From positions 1 to 51,775 of the forward strand of contig SHBV01000018.1 of assembly GCA_004211885.1 (NCBI GenBank): a DNA stretch of 51,775 bases, given 5' to 3'. Below the pieces are notes generated by a model. It had not been told where the DNA came from. It worked only from the letters and a program-made list of their open reading frames with translations, and searched no databases. The position numbers were made by a program, and so were the translations under genes. This document shows positions 42,461-51,775 of this stretch, in pieces. Positions within the stretch are counted from its first letter, which is position 1. Each line of letters starts with the position of its first letter. The DNA is from Verrucomicrobiaceae bacterium. GTDB lineage: Bacteria > Verrucomicrobiota > Verrucomicrobiia > Verrucomicrobiales > DEV007.

Positions 42461-43666
42461 TTATAAATCGTGGCCAAGTTTTTCACGTTTGGTATCTAAA
42501 TATCTTTTGTTGTGAGGTGTGGGATTCTGTTTGATTGGTATTTGCTCTATAATTTCTAATTTGTGAGCATTAAGTCCAACGACTTTTTTGGGATTGTTGG
42601 TCATGAGGCGGATCTTGCGCACACCCAAATCATATAGGATTTGAGCTCCGATGCCATAGTCGCGAAGGTCACTAGGGAATCCAAGTTTTTCATTAGCTTC
42701 TACGGTGTCGTATCCTTCCTCCTGTAGCTTGTATGCGTGTATCTTTGCTTTGAGTCCTATGCCTCTACCTTCTTGCCTCATGTATAGTAATATACCATTC
42801 TCTTCCTGTGATATCCTTTCCATGGCAATGTCCAGCTGGCCGCCACAATCACATCTTTGTGATCCGAAGACATCTCCAGTTAAGCATTCGCTATGGACAC
42901 GAACGGTGACGGCCTTGTCCGGATTAATTTCCCCCCTGACCAGAGCCAAATGTGTTTCTTCATCGTACGTTGACTGATACATGTGAAGGTTAAATTCACC
43001 CCATCTGGTAGGAAGATTAATTAATTCAAGATGTTCAACGAGTCGCTCGCGTTCCCTTCGGTATTGGATGAGGCTTTCTATTGTGCCGATCTTTAGCCCG
43101 TGATCTTTGGCTATTTTTGTAAGATCTGACAGGCGGGCCATGCTTCCATCATCGTTTAAGATTTCGCATATGACAGCTGCCTCATTGTGTCCGGCCAAAC
43201 GGGAAAGATCAGTTGCTGCTTCTGTGTGTCCTGCTCTTCTTAGGACTCCTCCTGGCTTTGCTAGGAGAGGGAATATATGGCCAGGTTGAACAAGGTCTTC
43301 GCCAATCGTGGCATCATCAGCGAGTAATTTGATGGTTTGGGCTCTGTCTGAGGCACTGATTCCTGTTGTGATACCTCTCGCGGCATCGACAGAAACAGTG
43401 AAATTTGTATTAAAGGATTCCCTATTATTAGGTACCATCATGGGCAATTCTAGCCTCAAGGCAATTGATTCAGTGATAGGAGCACAAATTAAGCCCCGCC
43501 CAAATTTGGTCATAAAATTGACAATTTCAGGCGTAATGCATTGAGCAGCAACGATTAAGTCACCTTCGTTTTCGCGATCAGCATCATCCGTAATGATGAC
43601 CATTTTGCCATTCTTTATGTCGGAAATGATATCTTCTACCGGACTGAAGGGGGATTCTGTACTCAT
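42461..43666 (-). CDS. ribBA: Bifunctional 3,4-dihydroxy-2-butanone-4-phosphate synthase / GTP cyclohydrolase II
   Basis: 401 residues. RibB half (about 1-205): ITDDADRENEGDLIVAAQ, then GISASDRAQTI and RAGHTEAATDL carrying catalytic residues. RibA half (206-400): RVHSECLTGDVFGSQRCDCG with the Zn-binding cysteines, MRQEGRGIGLKAKI and the C-terminal LMTNNPKKV. It starts both branches of riboflavin synthesis and heads a ribBA-ribH-nusB-ftsY cluster. No FMN-riboswitch-like sequence is seen in the 93 bp before it. The preceding gene is divergent. Confidence 0.96.
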   Translation of the reverse strand: MSTESPFSPVEDIISDIKNGKMVIITDDADRENEGDLIVAAQCITPEIVNFMTKFGRGLICAPITESIALRLELPMMVPNNRESFNTNFTVSVDAARGITTGISASDRAQTIKLLADDATIGEDLVQPGHIFPLLAKPGGVLRRAGHTEAATDLSRLAGHNEAAVICEILNDDGSMARLSDLTKIAKDHGLKIGTIESLIQYRRERERLVEHLELINLPTRWGEFNLHMYQSTYDEETHLALVRGEINPDKAVTVRVHSECLTGDVFGSQRCDCGGQLDIAMERISQEENGILLYMRQEGRGIGLKAKIHAYKLQEEGYDTVEANEKLGFPSDLRDYGIGAQILYDLGVRKIRLMTNNPKKVVGLNAHKLEIIEQIPIKQNPTPHNKRYLDTKREKLGHDL

Positions 43667-43771
43667 ATAAAATTTGGGGAGTATAGCATCAAATTAGGGG
43701 TTGTGCCTAGTCTCTGCGTTCTGAAAAAAATCTTTTTTATATTTAGTTAAGGGTTTACCTTGATTTATCCC

Positions 43772-46700
43772 ATGAAAACCTACAAACGGCGCATTTCCCC
43801 GCTAGCCGCGCCCCTCTCGCTGCTCGCAATTTATTTTTCAATTACCTCAGAACTTCTTGCTGATTTTTCCATTACGGAAATCAAGGCAGTGGCTGAGCTC
43901 ACTGGTCTCGATGATGATGGTGAACCTTCGGATTGGATTGAAATAACCAACACCGGTAATTCTACGGCTTCCCTCAAAGGTTATTATCTGACGAATAACT
44001 CTGATAAATTGACCCGTTGGCAGTTTCCTGATGTCACAATTAGAGGAGGCAGAAGTATTGTGATTTATGCTTCGGCCAAGGACCGCCAGGATCCTAACTC
44101 TTCGCTCCATACCAGTTTTACTCTTGATAGGAAGGGCGATTATTTGGGTTTGATTGCACCTGACGGCAAGACAGTCGAGTCCGATTTTGCTGAAGGATAT
44201 CCTGAGCAGTACCCCGGTTCATCTTACGGTTATGGAACTTCCGGACTCGTGAATAGGCAGGTCCTAGTTGCTGAGGACGCTACAGTTAATTATTTTATTC
44301 CGACCGATGATTCCTTAGGTGATCGCTGGAAAGAAGCTTCTCCAGGATTTGATGACTCCGAATGGACATCTACTGCACACCCTGTTGGTTTTGAATCGAG
44401 AGGAGGTACGTTAGAACCGCTCATTGCTACCGACATATCAGGGAATATGAAGGGAGTTAATGCTAGTGGTTACTTTCGTTTTCCCTTTGTTTTCGATAAT
44501 GTTGATAGGAGAATCATTTCAGCTCAGTTGGCCGTTACCATTGATGATGGGTACGTGGCATATTTAAATGGCCAGGAACTTGCGAGTACTAACGTGCCTG
44601 TTCCTGTAGTTTTTGATTCTAGAGCCACAGCATCGCGCCTTGATAGCGTGGTCATTAGGGGCCCTGAAACTGAGGACATTTCCTCAAAGGCAGGTTCAAT
44701 CGTTGGAGGGAATAATGTTTTGGCCGTTCAGGCCATGAACAGGTCCACTAGTGGGTCTGACTTCGTCATTGGTGTTGAGCTCATCGCTGAGGTGCAGGAC
44801 ACGAGTGGAGGTGCGCAGTTTGGCTTTTTTAAGGAGCCTTCACCAGGAACTCCAAACGGTATCATTTTTAGCCAACCACCGAGCGAGGTTGTGTTTTCAG
44901 CTGAGAGCAAACTTTATGAAGAAAATTTCCAATTAGAGTTGAGTTGTGAGACTCCTGGAGCCGAGATTCGTTATACGACGGATTTGTCAGTTCCTTCGAA
45001 TATTTTCGGTTCAGAGTCTGATCTTTATACTGGACCCATCTCAATAACAAAGTCCACTCAGGTCCGAGCTCAGGCCTTTCTTCCGGGGGCACTCGATGGT
45101 GAAGTTGGCACTCATACTTATCTCAAAATGTCAGGTTCGGTTCCTTCATTTTCATCGAATTTGCCTGTCATTGTTATGTCTACGTTAGGTAAGGGGGGTC
45201 CCCCTGACAGTGGCTCAACGGCCCGTAAGGATGCTTATATATTCTTTTTCGAGCCTGATCCTGAGACGGGCAGAACGACTCTGACGCAGGCTCCGCAGAT
45301 AACGACTCGTTCCGGTATCAGGAAGCGTGGATCGAGTTCTGCCGGTTGGCCAAAGTACGGAATGTCGGTTGAGACCTGGAACGATGGTGATGACGAAGAC
45401 AATAACATTAAGCCTTTCGGTTTTGCCCGTGAAGCTGACTGGATTTTTAATTCACGCTATCAATTTGACCGTGCCCTGATTCGGAATCCACTCATCTATG
45501 AAATCAGCCGCAGTATCGGACGTTACGCAGCCAGGAGCCGTTTTGTTGAGTTGTACAATGATGTGAGTGGTAATGAGCTCAATGACTCTGATTATTTTGG
45601 TGTCTACTCACTCATGGAAAAGATTGAAGCTGACCCGAACAGGGTCGAGGTGAATAGGCTCATGCCATGGGACAATAGTGGTGAAGAAATAACGGGGGGG
45701 TACATTTTTAAACGCGACAGAAATGATGCGGGTAGCCCTCCAACTTATAGCGTTGCTGGTGCTGGCGGATCATTGATTCCGCATGATCCGGGCGGGCGAG
45801 AAGTCACTAGCCAACAAAAGTCCTACATTCAAAATTATCTTAATGAAATGAATTCGGCTCTACTCAATAGGCCAAGTGGTATCAATACCAAAACGGGTAA
45901 GCACTTCAGTGAATATATGGACATCGGCTCATTCATTGACCATCAATGGTTAAATACTTTAGCTATGAATGTGGATTGGGGCCGATTGAGCGCGTACTAT
46001 CATAAGGACAGATCAGGTCTAGTTAACGCCGGCCCTATCTGGGACTTTGACAGGAATATGGGCTCTGAGGACGGTAGGGATGCGAATCCAAGGACTTGGG
46101 ACGGGAGCGGAGACTCAAGTAAGACCTGGTACGACGGCCGGTACCCATGGTTCGGTAATTTGATGGGACCTAACTCGAACCCTGCGTCGGCTCACTATCC
46201 TGATGTTCGCCAGCAGCACACGGACAGATGGTTTGAGCTTAGGCAAGGAGGATTCTCCACTGAAAGTATTCATGCGATCATCGACAGAATGGCGGGGGAA
46301 ATTGAAGAAGCGCAGGAGCGAAGCTTCGCCAAGTGGACTTCAGCCAGACCTAACGGAGGCACCTTTGCTGATCGGGGTCTCAGGGGATGGGAAGCTGAAA
46401 TTTCACACTTGAAGGGCTGGATGAAGACCCGCGTTGAGTGGATCGATGGGCAGCTCTCAAAGTACAGTCCTCCAGACTTTTCCAAGCCTGGGGGAGTCGT
46501 TCCTTCGGGATTTGAAGTGATCATGAGCTCTCCGAACGCACAGGTCTATTACACTCTTGATGGTACTGATCCGAGAGTCGAAGGCGGAACCGTTGCAGCG
46601 GGATCCATTCCATTTGAGGGGGGTCCTATTGATGAGGTTCTTATTTCAAGTGAAACTAGCTGCAAATACTATGTTCCAACCGATGACTCACTAGGTTTGA

Positions 46701-48121
46701 CCTGGACGAAGGAATCATTTGATGATGGGAATTGGGCAGTAGGGGCCAACGGCATGGGCTATGAAAGCCCCGGAGGTCCACTCGAATCTTACGCGGTTAC
46801 TAATCTATACGAATTGATGAGGTCTCCCGGAAGATCTTCTTCAGTGTATGTCCGTTACGAGTTTGATTTTGAGAATCTGGAAAACATCAACTCATTAACT
46901 ATGCGAGCTATGATTGATGATGGATTTGCCGCTTTCCTAAATGGTCAGAAAGTCGTGAGCTTTCAGGCGCCTGATGAGCTTTCCTTTGATTCGAGGGCAA
47001 CAAAGTCTAGGCTCGATTCGCTGGTCGTCAGAGAATCTTCATTGCCTAGTTTTGACTTGATGGAGTTTAAGGACCTCCTTCGTAAAGGGAAGAACGTACT
47101 CACTGTGCAGGCCATGAACACTTCTGCCGGTGGTTCAGACTTTCTTTTCCGTGCCTATCTCGATGTCAATCACACGGTCACTTCGACTCCTTTAATTTTG
47201 AAGGATTCGGCAGTCGTGACGGCTAGGGCCTTTGATGGTAATTTGTGGAGTGCTCCTTCACAAGAAACATACGTCATTGGTGACGCCGCAGTAAATGAGA
47301 GTAATTTGGTCGTATCTGAATTCATGTATCGTCCACCTCAGGAGACCGACCAAGAGGATTTACTGGGCTTTACTAAGCGTGATGACTTCGAATTCATTGA
47401 ATTGTTAAATATTGGCAAAAGTCCCGTTTCACTTCTTGGATCTGCTTTCACGGATGGAATCGACTTTAATTTTAATAATGCATCTAAATCAATGGTCGGA
47501 TCCGGTGAGAGAGTTCTCTTGGTAAAAGATGCGGCTGCATTTGCGCACCGTTACGGCGAGGCGGCCGCGGCAAAGATCATTGGTGAATTTGAAGATAGTA
47601 CGGGGCTCAGTAATGATGGTGAGACAATGACTATCAGTGGAGCTGACGGAAAACCGATCCGTACCTTCACCTATAACGACAAGGAGCCTTGGCCTGAGGG
47701 CGCTGATGGTGACGGATTCAGCCTTGAATTGATTTCTCCGGAGTCGAACCCTGATCACAATGAGGCAACGAACTGGAAACTAAGTTCAGTATTAGGTGGG
47801 TCTCCAGGCGAGAGTGGGACTGTTGTTGAGAAAGATACAGATGAAGATGGGTGGTTTGATGCGACGGAAATATTTTTTGGAAGTTCACCAACTGAGGCTG
47901 GTAGCTCTCCTCGGTTCGAGTTAAAGTCTAATTTGCTAGAGAACGGACAGGTTCAATTTATGTTCCCAGCGGAGTTGGGATCTCAGTATGTTATACAGAC
48001 ATCGAAGGATCTTCAAACATGGATTACTTTAGAGAAGCTAATTCTCGGTAATGGCAATATTGTAACCGAAAGCTTTTCAGCGTCAGACAAGCGCCACTTC
48101 TACAGAATAAAGAAGCAGTAA
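43772..48121 (+). CDS. Giant secreted LTD / CotH-kinase / EF-hand-like surface protein
   Basis: About 1,449 residues from ATG 43772 with a signal peptide; a TTG at 43760 is upstream. Domains in order: lamin-tail (LTD) domain (ITEIKAV...DWIEITNTG); a carbohydrate-binding-like module with YFIPTDDSLG and SRATASRLDS; a chitobiase-like C-terminal module (CETPGAEIRYTTD); a CotH kinase domain (about residues 500-800, with GPIWDFDRNMGSED); a second chitobiase-like module; a second copy of the binding module (YYVPTDDSLG... SRATKSRLDS); a second LTD; a Ca-binding DTDEDGWFDATE repeat; and a terminal YVIQTSKDLQTW module common in verrucomicrobial secreted proteins. CotH proteins phosphorylate spore-coat or other targets. 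Function here is unknown, probably surface attachment. Confidence 0.87.
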   Translation: MKTYKRRISPLAAPLSLLAIYFSITSELLADFSITEIKAVAELTGLDDDGEPSDWIEITNTGNSTASLKGYYLTNNSDKLTRWQFPDVTIRGGRSIVIYASAKDRQDPNSSLHTSFTLDRKGDYLGLIAPDGKTVESDFAEGYPEQYPGSSYGYGTSGLVNRQVLVAEDATVNYFIPTDDSLGDRWKEASPGFDDSEWTSTAHPVGFESRGGTLEPLIATDISGNMKGVNASGYFRFPFVFDNVDRRIISAQLAVTIDDGYVAYLNGQELASTNVPVPVVFDSRATASRLDSVVIRGPETEDISSKAGSIVGGNNVLAVQAMNRSTSGSDFVIGVELIAEVQDTSGGAQFGFFKEPSPGTPNGIIFSQPPSEVVFSAESKLYEENFQLELSCETPGAEIRYTTDLSVPSNIFGSESDLYTGPISITKSTQVRAQAFLPGALDGEVGTHTYLKMSGSVPSFSSNLPVIVMSTLGKGGPPDSGSTARKDAYIFFFEPDPETGRTTLTQAPQITTRSGIRKRGSSSAGWPKYGMSVETWNDGDDEDNNIKPFGFAREADWIFNSRYQFDRALIRNPLIYEISRSIGRYAARSRFVELYNDVSGNELNDSDYFGVYSLMEKIEADPNRVEVNRLMPWDNSGEEITGGYIFKRDRNDAGSPPTYSVAGAGGSLIPHDPGGREVTSQQKSYIQNYLNEMNSALLNRPSGINTKTGKHFSEYMDIGSFIDHQWLNTLAMNVDWGRLSAYYHKDRSGLVNAGPIWDFDRNMGSEDGRDANPRTWDGSGDSSKTWYDGRYPWFGNLMGPNSNPASAHYPDVRQQHTDRWFELRQGGFSTESIHAIIDRMAGEIEEAQERSFAKWTSARPNGGTFADRGLRGWEAEISHLKGWMKTRVEWIDGQLSKYSPPDFSKPGGVVPSGFEVIMSSPNAQVYYTLDGTDPRVEGGTVAAGSIPFEGGPIDEVLISSETSCKYYVPTDDSLGLTWTKESFDDGNWAVGANGMGYESPGGPLESYAVTNLYELMRSPGRSSSVYVRYEFDFENLENINSLTMRAMIDDGFAAFLNGQKVVSFQAPDELSFDSRATKSRLDSLVVRESSLPSFDLMEFKDLLRKGKNVLTVQAMNTSAGGSDFLFRAYLDVNHTVTSTPLILKDSAVVTARAFDGNLWSAPSQETYVIGDAAVNESNLVVSEFMYRPPQETDQEDLLGFTKRDDFEFIELLNIGKSPVSLLGSAFTDGIDFNFNNASKSMVGSGERVLLVKDAAAFAHRYGEAAAAKIIGEFEDSTGLSNDGETMTISGADGKPIRTFTYNDKEPWPEGADGDGFSLELISPESNPDHNEATNWKLSSVLGGSPGESGTVVEKDTDEDGWFDATEIFFGSSPTEAGSSPRFELKSNLLENGQVQFMFPAELGSQYVIQTSKDLQTWITLEKLILGNGNIVTESFSASDKRHFYRIKKQ

Positions 48122-48201
48122 GTTGTTTTCCTTGGGTTTATTCAGTTCTTAAAGTTTTGACTAGATTGTAGGTCGAATTGATTTCGACTTAAGAAGGAAC
48201 A

Positions 48202-49173
48202 TTAAGCTTTGTCGCGGATGTGAATCCAAGCATGTACGTGCGGATCTCCTCGAAAGTAGCAGATCATAGATGGTCCTTCAATCTGCCAGACGTCCCATAC
48301 CTTGTCCCTGCCAACGTCTTCCTTTTCAGAAAATGCCATGTGTAAGTGATCAAAGCCGGCGTCATCAACAAGTTTGAGAGCTTCTTTAGCGTCCTTAGAA
48401 CGGTAAGGAGCCATAATATCGACTAACGTTTCACGGACCTTGCCTTTTTGGTCAGCTGTGAGCTCTGTCAATGGGATCCCTTCGAGTCCTTTCTTTTTTC
48501 CAGTCAATTCAACAGTCTTAGTAGCTTCCTCGTCCCTGCACTCATCAATGAGTGCAACTTTGCGCTGCTTGCCATCTAGCATCTGGAACACTTCATTGGC
48601 ACGCTTTGCCTGATACCAATAGGCGTTTCCAGGATGGTCCGGTTTTTCAACGAACCCATCAGCTGCGTGTCCATAGAAAATGGGGCCACCAAATGCGGCG
48701 CCTTCAACAGAGTCACCGTCGCAACGCCGTGTGCAGTGACGTCCGGTCAGTACAAATTCGAACTTACCGGTCCCAGGCTTGCCGAAAATGGCAATTGAGG
48801 AATCTCCAAATCCTGCCTGTCCGCTGTCATGGACGACCTGATCGTAAACGGCCTTAGCGTATTGTTCGCTGTGAAGACCCATAAAAATTTCTTTTACCAG
48901 TGCCTGCTGATCTGGCGTGTAATCATTGCCGAGACGAGGCTTGGTGATGTGCCAGTTATTATTAACAGCGGATCGTAACTTATGATCGAAATCAAAACAA
49001 ATCGAGGAGCGTTGCTTTTCGTTCAGTGATTTATAGAGCTGAGTGACCAGTGTTTCGCTCGAATGCTTTGGTTTCTTTGCCTCTTTTGCACTTGAAGTGA
49101 AAGGGACTGAGAGTCCGGCTCCTGCTCCGAGAGCAGTGCCAAGGAATTTACGGCGGTCTTGATTTGTTTTCAT
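48202..49173 (-). CDS. DUF3500 family protein with TAT signal
   Basis: 323 residues. RRKFLGTALGAGAGLSVPFTSSA is a twin-arginine signal. The mature part fits DUF3500 proteins: an N-terminal helical region, then FVLTGRHCTRRCDGD and FGGPIFYGH, and a C-terminal WQIEGPSMICYFRGDPHVHAWIHIRD with clustered His and Asp that suggest metal or cofactor binding. The reaction is unknown in this family. It stands alone between the CotH protein and fumC. Confidence 0.8.
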   Translation of the reverse strand: MKTNQDRRKFLGTALGAGAGLSVPFTSSAKEAKKPKHSSETLVTQLYKSLNEKQRSSICFDFDHKLRSAVNNNWHITKPRLGNDYTPDQQALVKEIFMGLHSEQYAKAVYDQVVHDSGQAGFGDSSIAIFGKPGTGKFEFVLTGRHCTRRCDGDSVEGAAFGGPIFYGHAADGFVEKPDHPGNAYWYQAKRANEVFQMLDGKQRKVALIDECRDEEATKTVELTGKKKGLEGIPLTELTADQKGKVRETLVDIMAPYRSKDAKEALKLVDDAGFDHLHMAFSEKEDVGRDKVWDVWQIEGPSMICYFRGDPHVHAWIHIRDKA

Positions 49174-49271
49174 GCGGTTTTTCTTCTGTTAGGAACAAAA
49201 GTACCTGTAAAAGTCCTTAATGATCAAGAAAAGAAGCCAGAAAGGCCCTCAACTCTAGTATATATGGGGTT

Positions 49272-50675
49272 TTAAGCTTTGGGCTCCGTCATGCTTGACG
49301 GCTCTAATGCCGCATTGAGCTCTTCTTCAGTGATATTAAGCTCACCCAATTGCTCTAGGCAGAGTTCCCTCACAGTCTTCCCTGAACTGACGGATTCTTT
49401 GGCAATCTTAGCTGCCACCTCATAACCGATGATCGGGGCAAGGCTAGTGACCATGGACAGTGAGTATTCAATTAATTCATTGCATCGTTGAGTGTTAGCA
49501 GTGATCCCATCGACGCAACGTGAGCTGAACGCTTCAGAGACTGACCCTAAAAGTTCTATAGATTCCATGATGGCTTTGGACATGACCGGCATGAAGACAT
49601 TCAATTCAAAATGGCCATTGGCTCCGCACCAGGTCACTGTTGACTGATTTCCGAAGACTCTGGCGGCGACCATAGTAACGGCCTCCGACATGACGGGGTT
49701 CACTTTGCCCGGCATGATTGAGGAGCCTGGCTGGGTCGCGGGCAGGCTAATTTCTCCAATGGCGCATCTTGGCCCGGATCCTAGGAGTCGAATATCGTTG
49801 GCTACTTTAAATAGGCTTGCTGCAATAGTGTTTAACTGGCCATGGCACTCGACTAGAGAATCTTTAGCTGCCTGTGCCTCAAAGTGATTCTCGGCTTCCC
49901 TGAACTCGATTCCGGTCTTCTCTGCAATAAATGCGATGGCTTTGCCTGGAAAATCAGGGTGGCAGTTGAGGCCTGTCCCTACAGCAGTGCCTCCCAGAGC
50001 AAGTTCATGGATGGCTTTGAGGCCCTTATGAGCTCTATCAATGCATCTTTCGACCTGCTTAGCGTATCCGCCAAATTCCTGCCCGAGCCTCACTGGAGTA
50101 GCATCCATGAGGTGAGTCCGACCGATTTTAAGGATGTCATGGAACTCTTCGGACTTTTTCTGTAGGCTGGCCTGAAGTTTTTCCAGTGAAGGAACGAGAG
50201 TCTCTTTGATGGCTACTCCCGTCGCGATGTGCATGGCTGTTGGGAAAGTATCGTTCGATGACTGTCCCTGGTTAACGTGATCGTTTGGATGAACTGGATC
50301 CTTGGAGCCGATGGATTTTCCAGCGATTTGGGAGCAACGGTTCGCTATGACCTCATTGGCATTCATGTTGGTGGAAGTTCCTGACCCTGTCTGGTAAACG
50401 TCAACGGGGAAGTGGTCATCAAGTTTTCCTTCGTACACTTCCTGAGCAGCAACTTCGATCTGAGCTGTCAGTTCCTTACCGACGTGCCCCAGTTCACCAT
50501 TGACGCGAGCAGCGGCCCATTTAATGAGGCCATAAGCATGAATGAGCCCTGGACTTGAGCTTTCTCCGGAAATTGGGAAATTTAGTACTGCCCTCTGAGT
50601 GCTTGCCCCATACAAAGCCTCTTCGGGGACCTCCATTTCACCCATCGTGTCACGTTCTGTTCTGGAATTGCTCAT
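49272..50675 (-). CDS. fumC: Class II fumarate hydratase
   Basis: 467 residues, the normal length. STSTNMNANEVIANR-type motif (GSGTSTNMN), HPNDHVNQGQSSNDTFPTAMH, GRTHLMDATP and the signature loop GSSIMPGKVNPVMSEA, with its catalytic Ser, are all present. It interconverts fumarate and malate in the TCA cycle without an iron-sulfur cluster. It is a single-gene unit convergent to nothing nearby; the next gene is divergent, 207 bp away. Confidence 0.96.
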   Translation of the reverse strand: MSNSRTERDTMGEMEVPEEALYGASTQRAVLNFPISGESSSPGLIHAYGLIKWAAARVNGELGHVGKELTAQIEVAAQEVYEGKLDDHFPVDVYQTGSGTSTNMNANEVIANRCSQIAGKSIGSKDPVHPNDHVNQGQSSNDTFPTAMHIATGVAIKETLVPSLEKLQASLQKKSEEFHDILKIGRTHLMDATPVRLGQEFGGYAKQVERCIDRAHKGLKAIHELALGGTAVGTGLNCHPDFPGKAIAFIAEKTGIEFREAENHFEAQAAKDSLVECHGQLNTIAASLFKVANDIRLLGSGPRCAIGEISLPATQPGSSIMPGKVNPVMSEAVTMVAARVFGNQSTVTWCGANGHFELNVFMPVMSKAIMESIELLGSVSEAFSSRCVDGITANTQRCNELIEYSLSMVTSLAPIIGYEVAAKIAKESVSSGKTVRELCLEQLGELNITEEELNAALEPSSMTEPKA

Positions 50676-50882
50676 TTTAGATTATTATTGATAATTGAGT
50701 GTATATTTACGTAGTCTCCTAATTTTCTGGATGTTATGAAATAATTTAATGCTTTTTAGTCTGAGCTTTACCATCATTTAAGCGCATAACACACAGAATA
50801 GAACAGAAAAGAGAAGGGAATTCAAACTCGAGTATACCTATCAGGCTTTTCATTACGAGTCTTAGGTGATAGAACAAACAAA

Positions 50883-51775
50883 ATGAAAGCCATTTGTTCT
50901 CTAATTCTAATAATTACTTTCGCTACTAACGCGTCATTTGCTGAGAAGGTTCCAAAATTCAAGCGCCTCAAATTGACTGATAAATTCTACGCTGAGGGTG
51001 CCTCTGCCGGGAACTTCAATGATGACGGTAAGATGGATGTTGTGAGCGGTCCTTACTGGTACGCTGGTCCAGATTTCACAGAGAAACATGAAATCTATGA
51101 TACTAAGGAATTTAAACCGAAGGGCTACTCTCCGAATTTTAATACATGGGCCTATGACATTAACGGAGATGGTTGGGACGATGTGATTCGTGTGACTCAT
51201 CCTGGGCAGAAAGTTTTCTGGCATGAAAATCCTAAAGGGAAGGGGCCCTGGAAACCTCACGTCGCTATGGATTCATTGGAAAATGAGTCGCCTCAATTCA
51301 CGGACGTCACGGGTGATGGTTTGCCTGATATGGTAGGTTCAGTCGCGGGTCAGTTCGTCTATTTCACCTTTAAGAGAGAAACCGCTACCGAGAAGTGGAC
51401 TAGGCATAACATCTCACCACCAAAGTCCACTGGAGGTAAATATACTCATGGTCTTGGCGTCGGTGATGTAAATGGGGATGGAAAAATGGATGTTCTTGAT
51501 AAGGGGCACTGGTGGATGCAGCCAGATTCATTGGACGGGGACCCTTTATGGAAAGAGTACCGTTTTCAGTTCACTGGTCCCGGAGGAGCCGATATGTTTG
51601 CCTATGATTTTGATGGGGACGGGGACAATGATATTTATACTGCCGCAGCTGCGCACAATTATGGGTTGACCTGGTTCGAGCAGGCAGAGGCCGAGAATGG
51701 GAAAAAGATATGGAAGAAACATGTTATTACTGGCCCGAAGGCGGAAGATAATCCATACGGCGTTCGGTTCAGTCA
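50883..51775 (+). CDS. FG-GAP/VCBS-repeat secreted protein, 3' end outside window
   Basis: The frame is open to the window edge (297 codons seen). A signal peptide (MKAICSLILIITFATNASFA) precedes repeats with the Ca-binding pattern DxNxDGxxD: NFNDDGKMD, DINGDGWDD, DVTGDGLPD, DVNGDGKMD and DFDGDGDND. These are FG-GAP/VCBS beta-propeller repeats, used for cell-surface binding. WFEQ and related hydrophobic strands separate them. PVC bacteria carry many such proteins; the role is unknown. The missing C-terminus might hold additional domains. Confidence 0.82.
   Translation, partial: MKAICSLILIITFATNASFAEKVPKFKRLKLTDKFYAEGASAGNFNDDGKMDVVSGPYWYAGPDFTEKHEIYDTKEFKPKGYSPNFNTWAYDINGDGWDDVIRVTHPGQKVFWHENPKGKGPWKPHVAMDSLENESPQFTDVTGDGLPDMVGSVAGQFVYFTFKRETATEKWTRHNISPPKSTGGKYTHGLGVGDVNGDGKMDVLDKGHWWMQPDSLDGDPLWKEYRFQFTGPGGADMFAYDFDGDGDNDIYTAAAAHNYGLTWFEQAEAENGKKIWKKHVITGPKAEDNPYGVRFS

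Noticed and set aside
43667..43771. FMN riboswitch upstream of ribBA
   Set aside because: The 93-105 bp between ribBA and the divergent CotH gene is too short and lacks the conserved RFN-element sequences.
1..51775. CRISPR array or rRNA operon in the window
   Set aside because: I saw no regularly spaced direct repeats and no rRNA-like conserved blocks on either strand.

Overview
The window looks like chromosomal DNA of a marine, heterotrophic member of the Verrucomicrobiota or a close relative within the PVC group. This is inferred, not proven. It rests on the mix of Cys-type sulfatases, TAT-signal secreted enzymes, a giant lamin-tail/CotH-kinase surface protein whose C-terminus resembles verrucomicrobial secreted proteins, an SHD1-like secreted protein, a tricorn-type S41 protease and a von Willebrand A protein. 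GC content looks to be in the mid-40s by eye. Housekeeping genes and secreted hydrolases are interleaved, and I see no phage, integrase or transposase.

Layout. 1-5.5 kb: tail of a sodium/solute symporter, a PNPOx-like flavoprotein, a VTT membrane protein, an active HtrA-type protease paired with a catalytically dead HtrA paralogue, and a Gfo/Idh/MocA dehydrogenase. 5.5-8.1 kb: a membrane VWA protein and a sulfatase. 8.2-12.9 kb: rpmE (L31) behind a candidate attenuator leader, then prfA-prmC-murA and a convergent parvulin. 13-18.7 kb: a secreted orphan, a tricorn-like protease and a DPxxA-repeat protein. 18.8-28.4 kb: a secreted-enzyme island (iduronate-sulfatase-like protein, two esterases, a possible beta-helix protein, a CehA/McbA-type PHP hydrolase, an SHD1-like gene split by an in-frame TGA) plus an NTF2-like gene and an orphan DUF1731 domain. 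28.4-30.2 kb: a retron-like system. 30.3-36.7 kb: a secreted HExxH protein, a GspE/PilB ATPase, a sulfite-oxidase-like molybdoenzyme, a beta-hydroxyacid dehydrogenase and a symporter. 37.2-43.7 kb: tRNA-Ser(UGA), fabG, pgl, nadD, a flavodoxin-less CysJ-like reductase, ftsY, nusB, ribH and ribBA. 43.8-51.8 kb: the 1,450-residue LTD/CotH protein, a DUF3500 protein, fumC and the start of an FG-GAP protein.

The most unusual system is the retron at 28.38-30.23 kb. The reverse transcriptase carries the retron hallmarks NAxxH (NAQPH), QGAPTSP, YADD and VTG. It is translationally coupled, through an ATGA overlap, to a protein that appears to contain two HU/IHF-like DNA-binding domains. No RNA gene fits upstream of the operon. 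Instead, a structured element of about 240 nt lies immediately downstream of the RT stop codon. It has 19-bp complementary ends (a1/a2-like), a TAGC just after a1, two msr-like stem-loops and two msd-like hairpins. A good sigma70-type promoter on the opposite strand would start transcription at the first bases of a1. The msr-msd therefore appears inverted, convergent with its RT and independently transcribed.

A second notable element is the rpmE leader. An intrinsic terminator lies 15 nt before the L31 start codon, and one upstream segment can pair either with an earlier segment or with the 3' arm of that terminator. This is the layout of a transcription attenuator.
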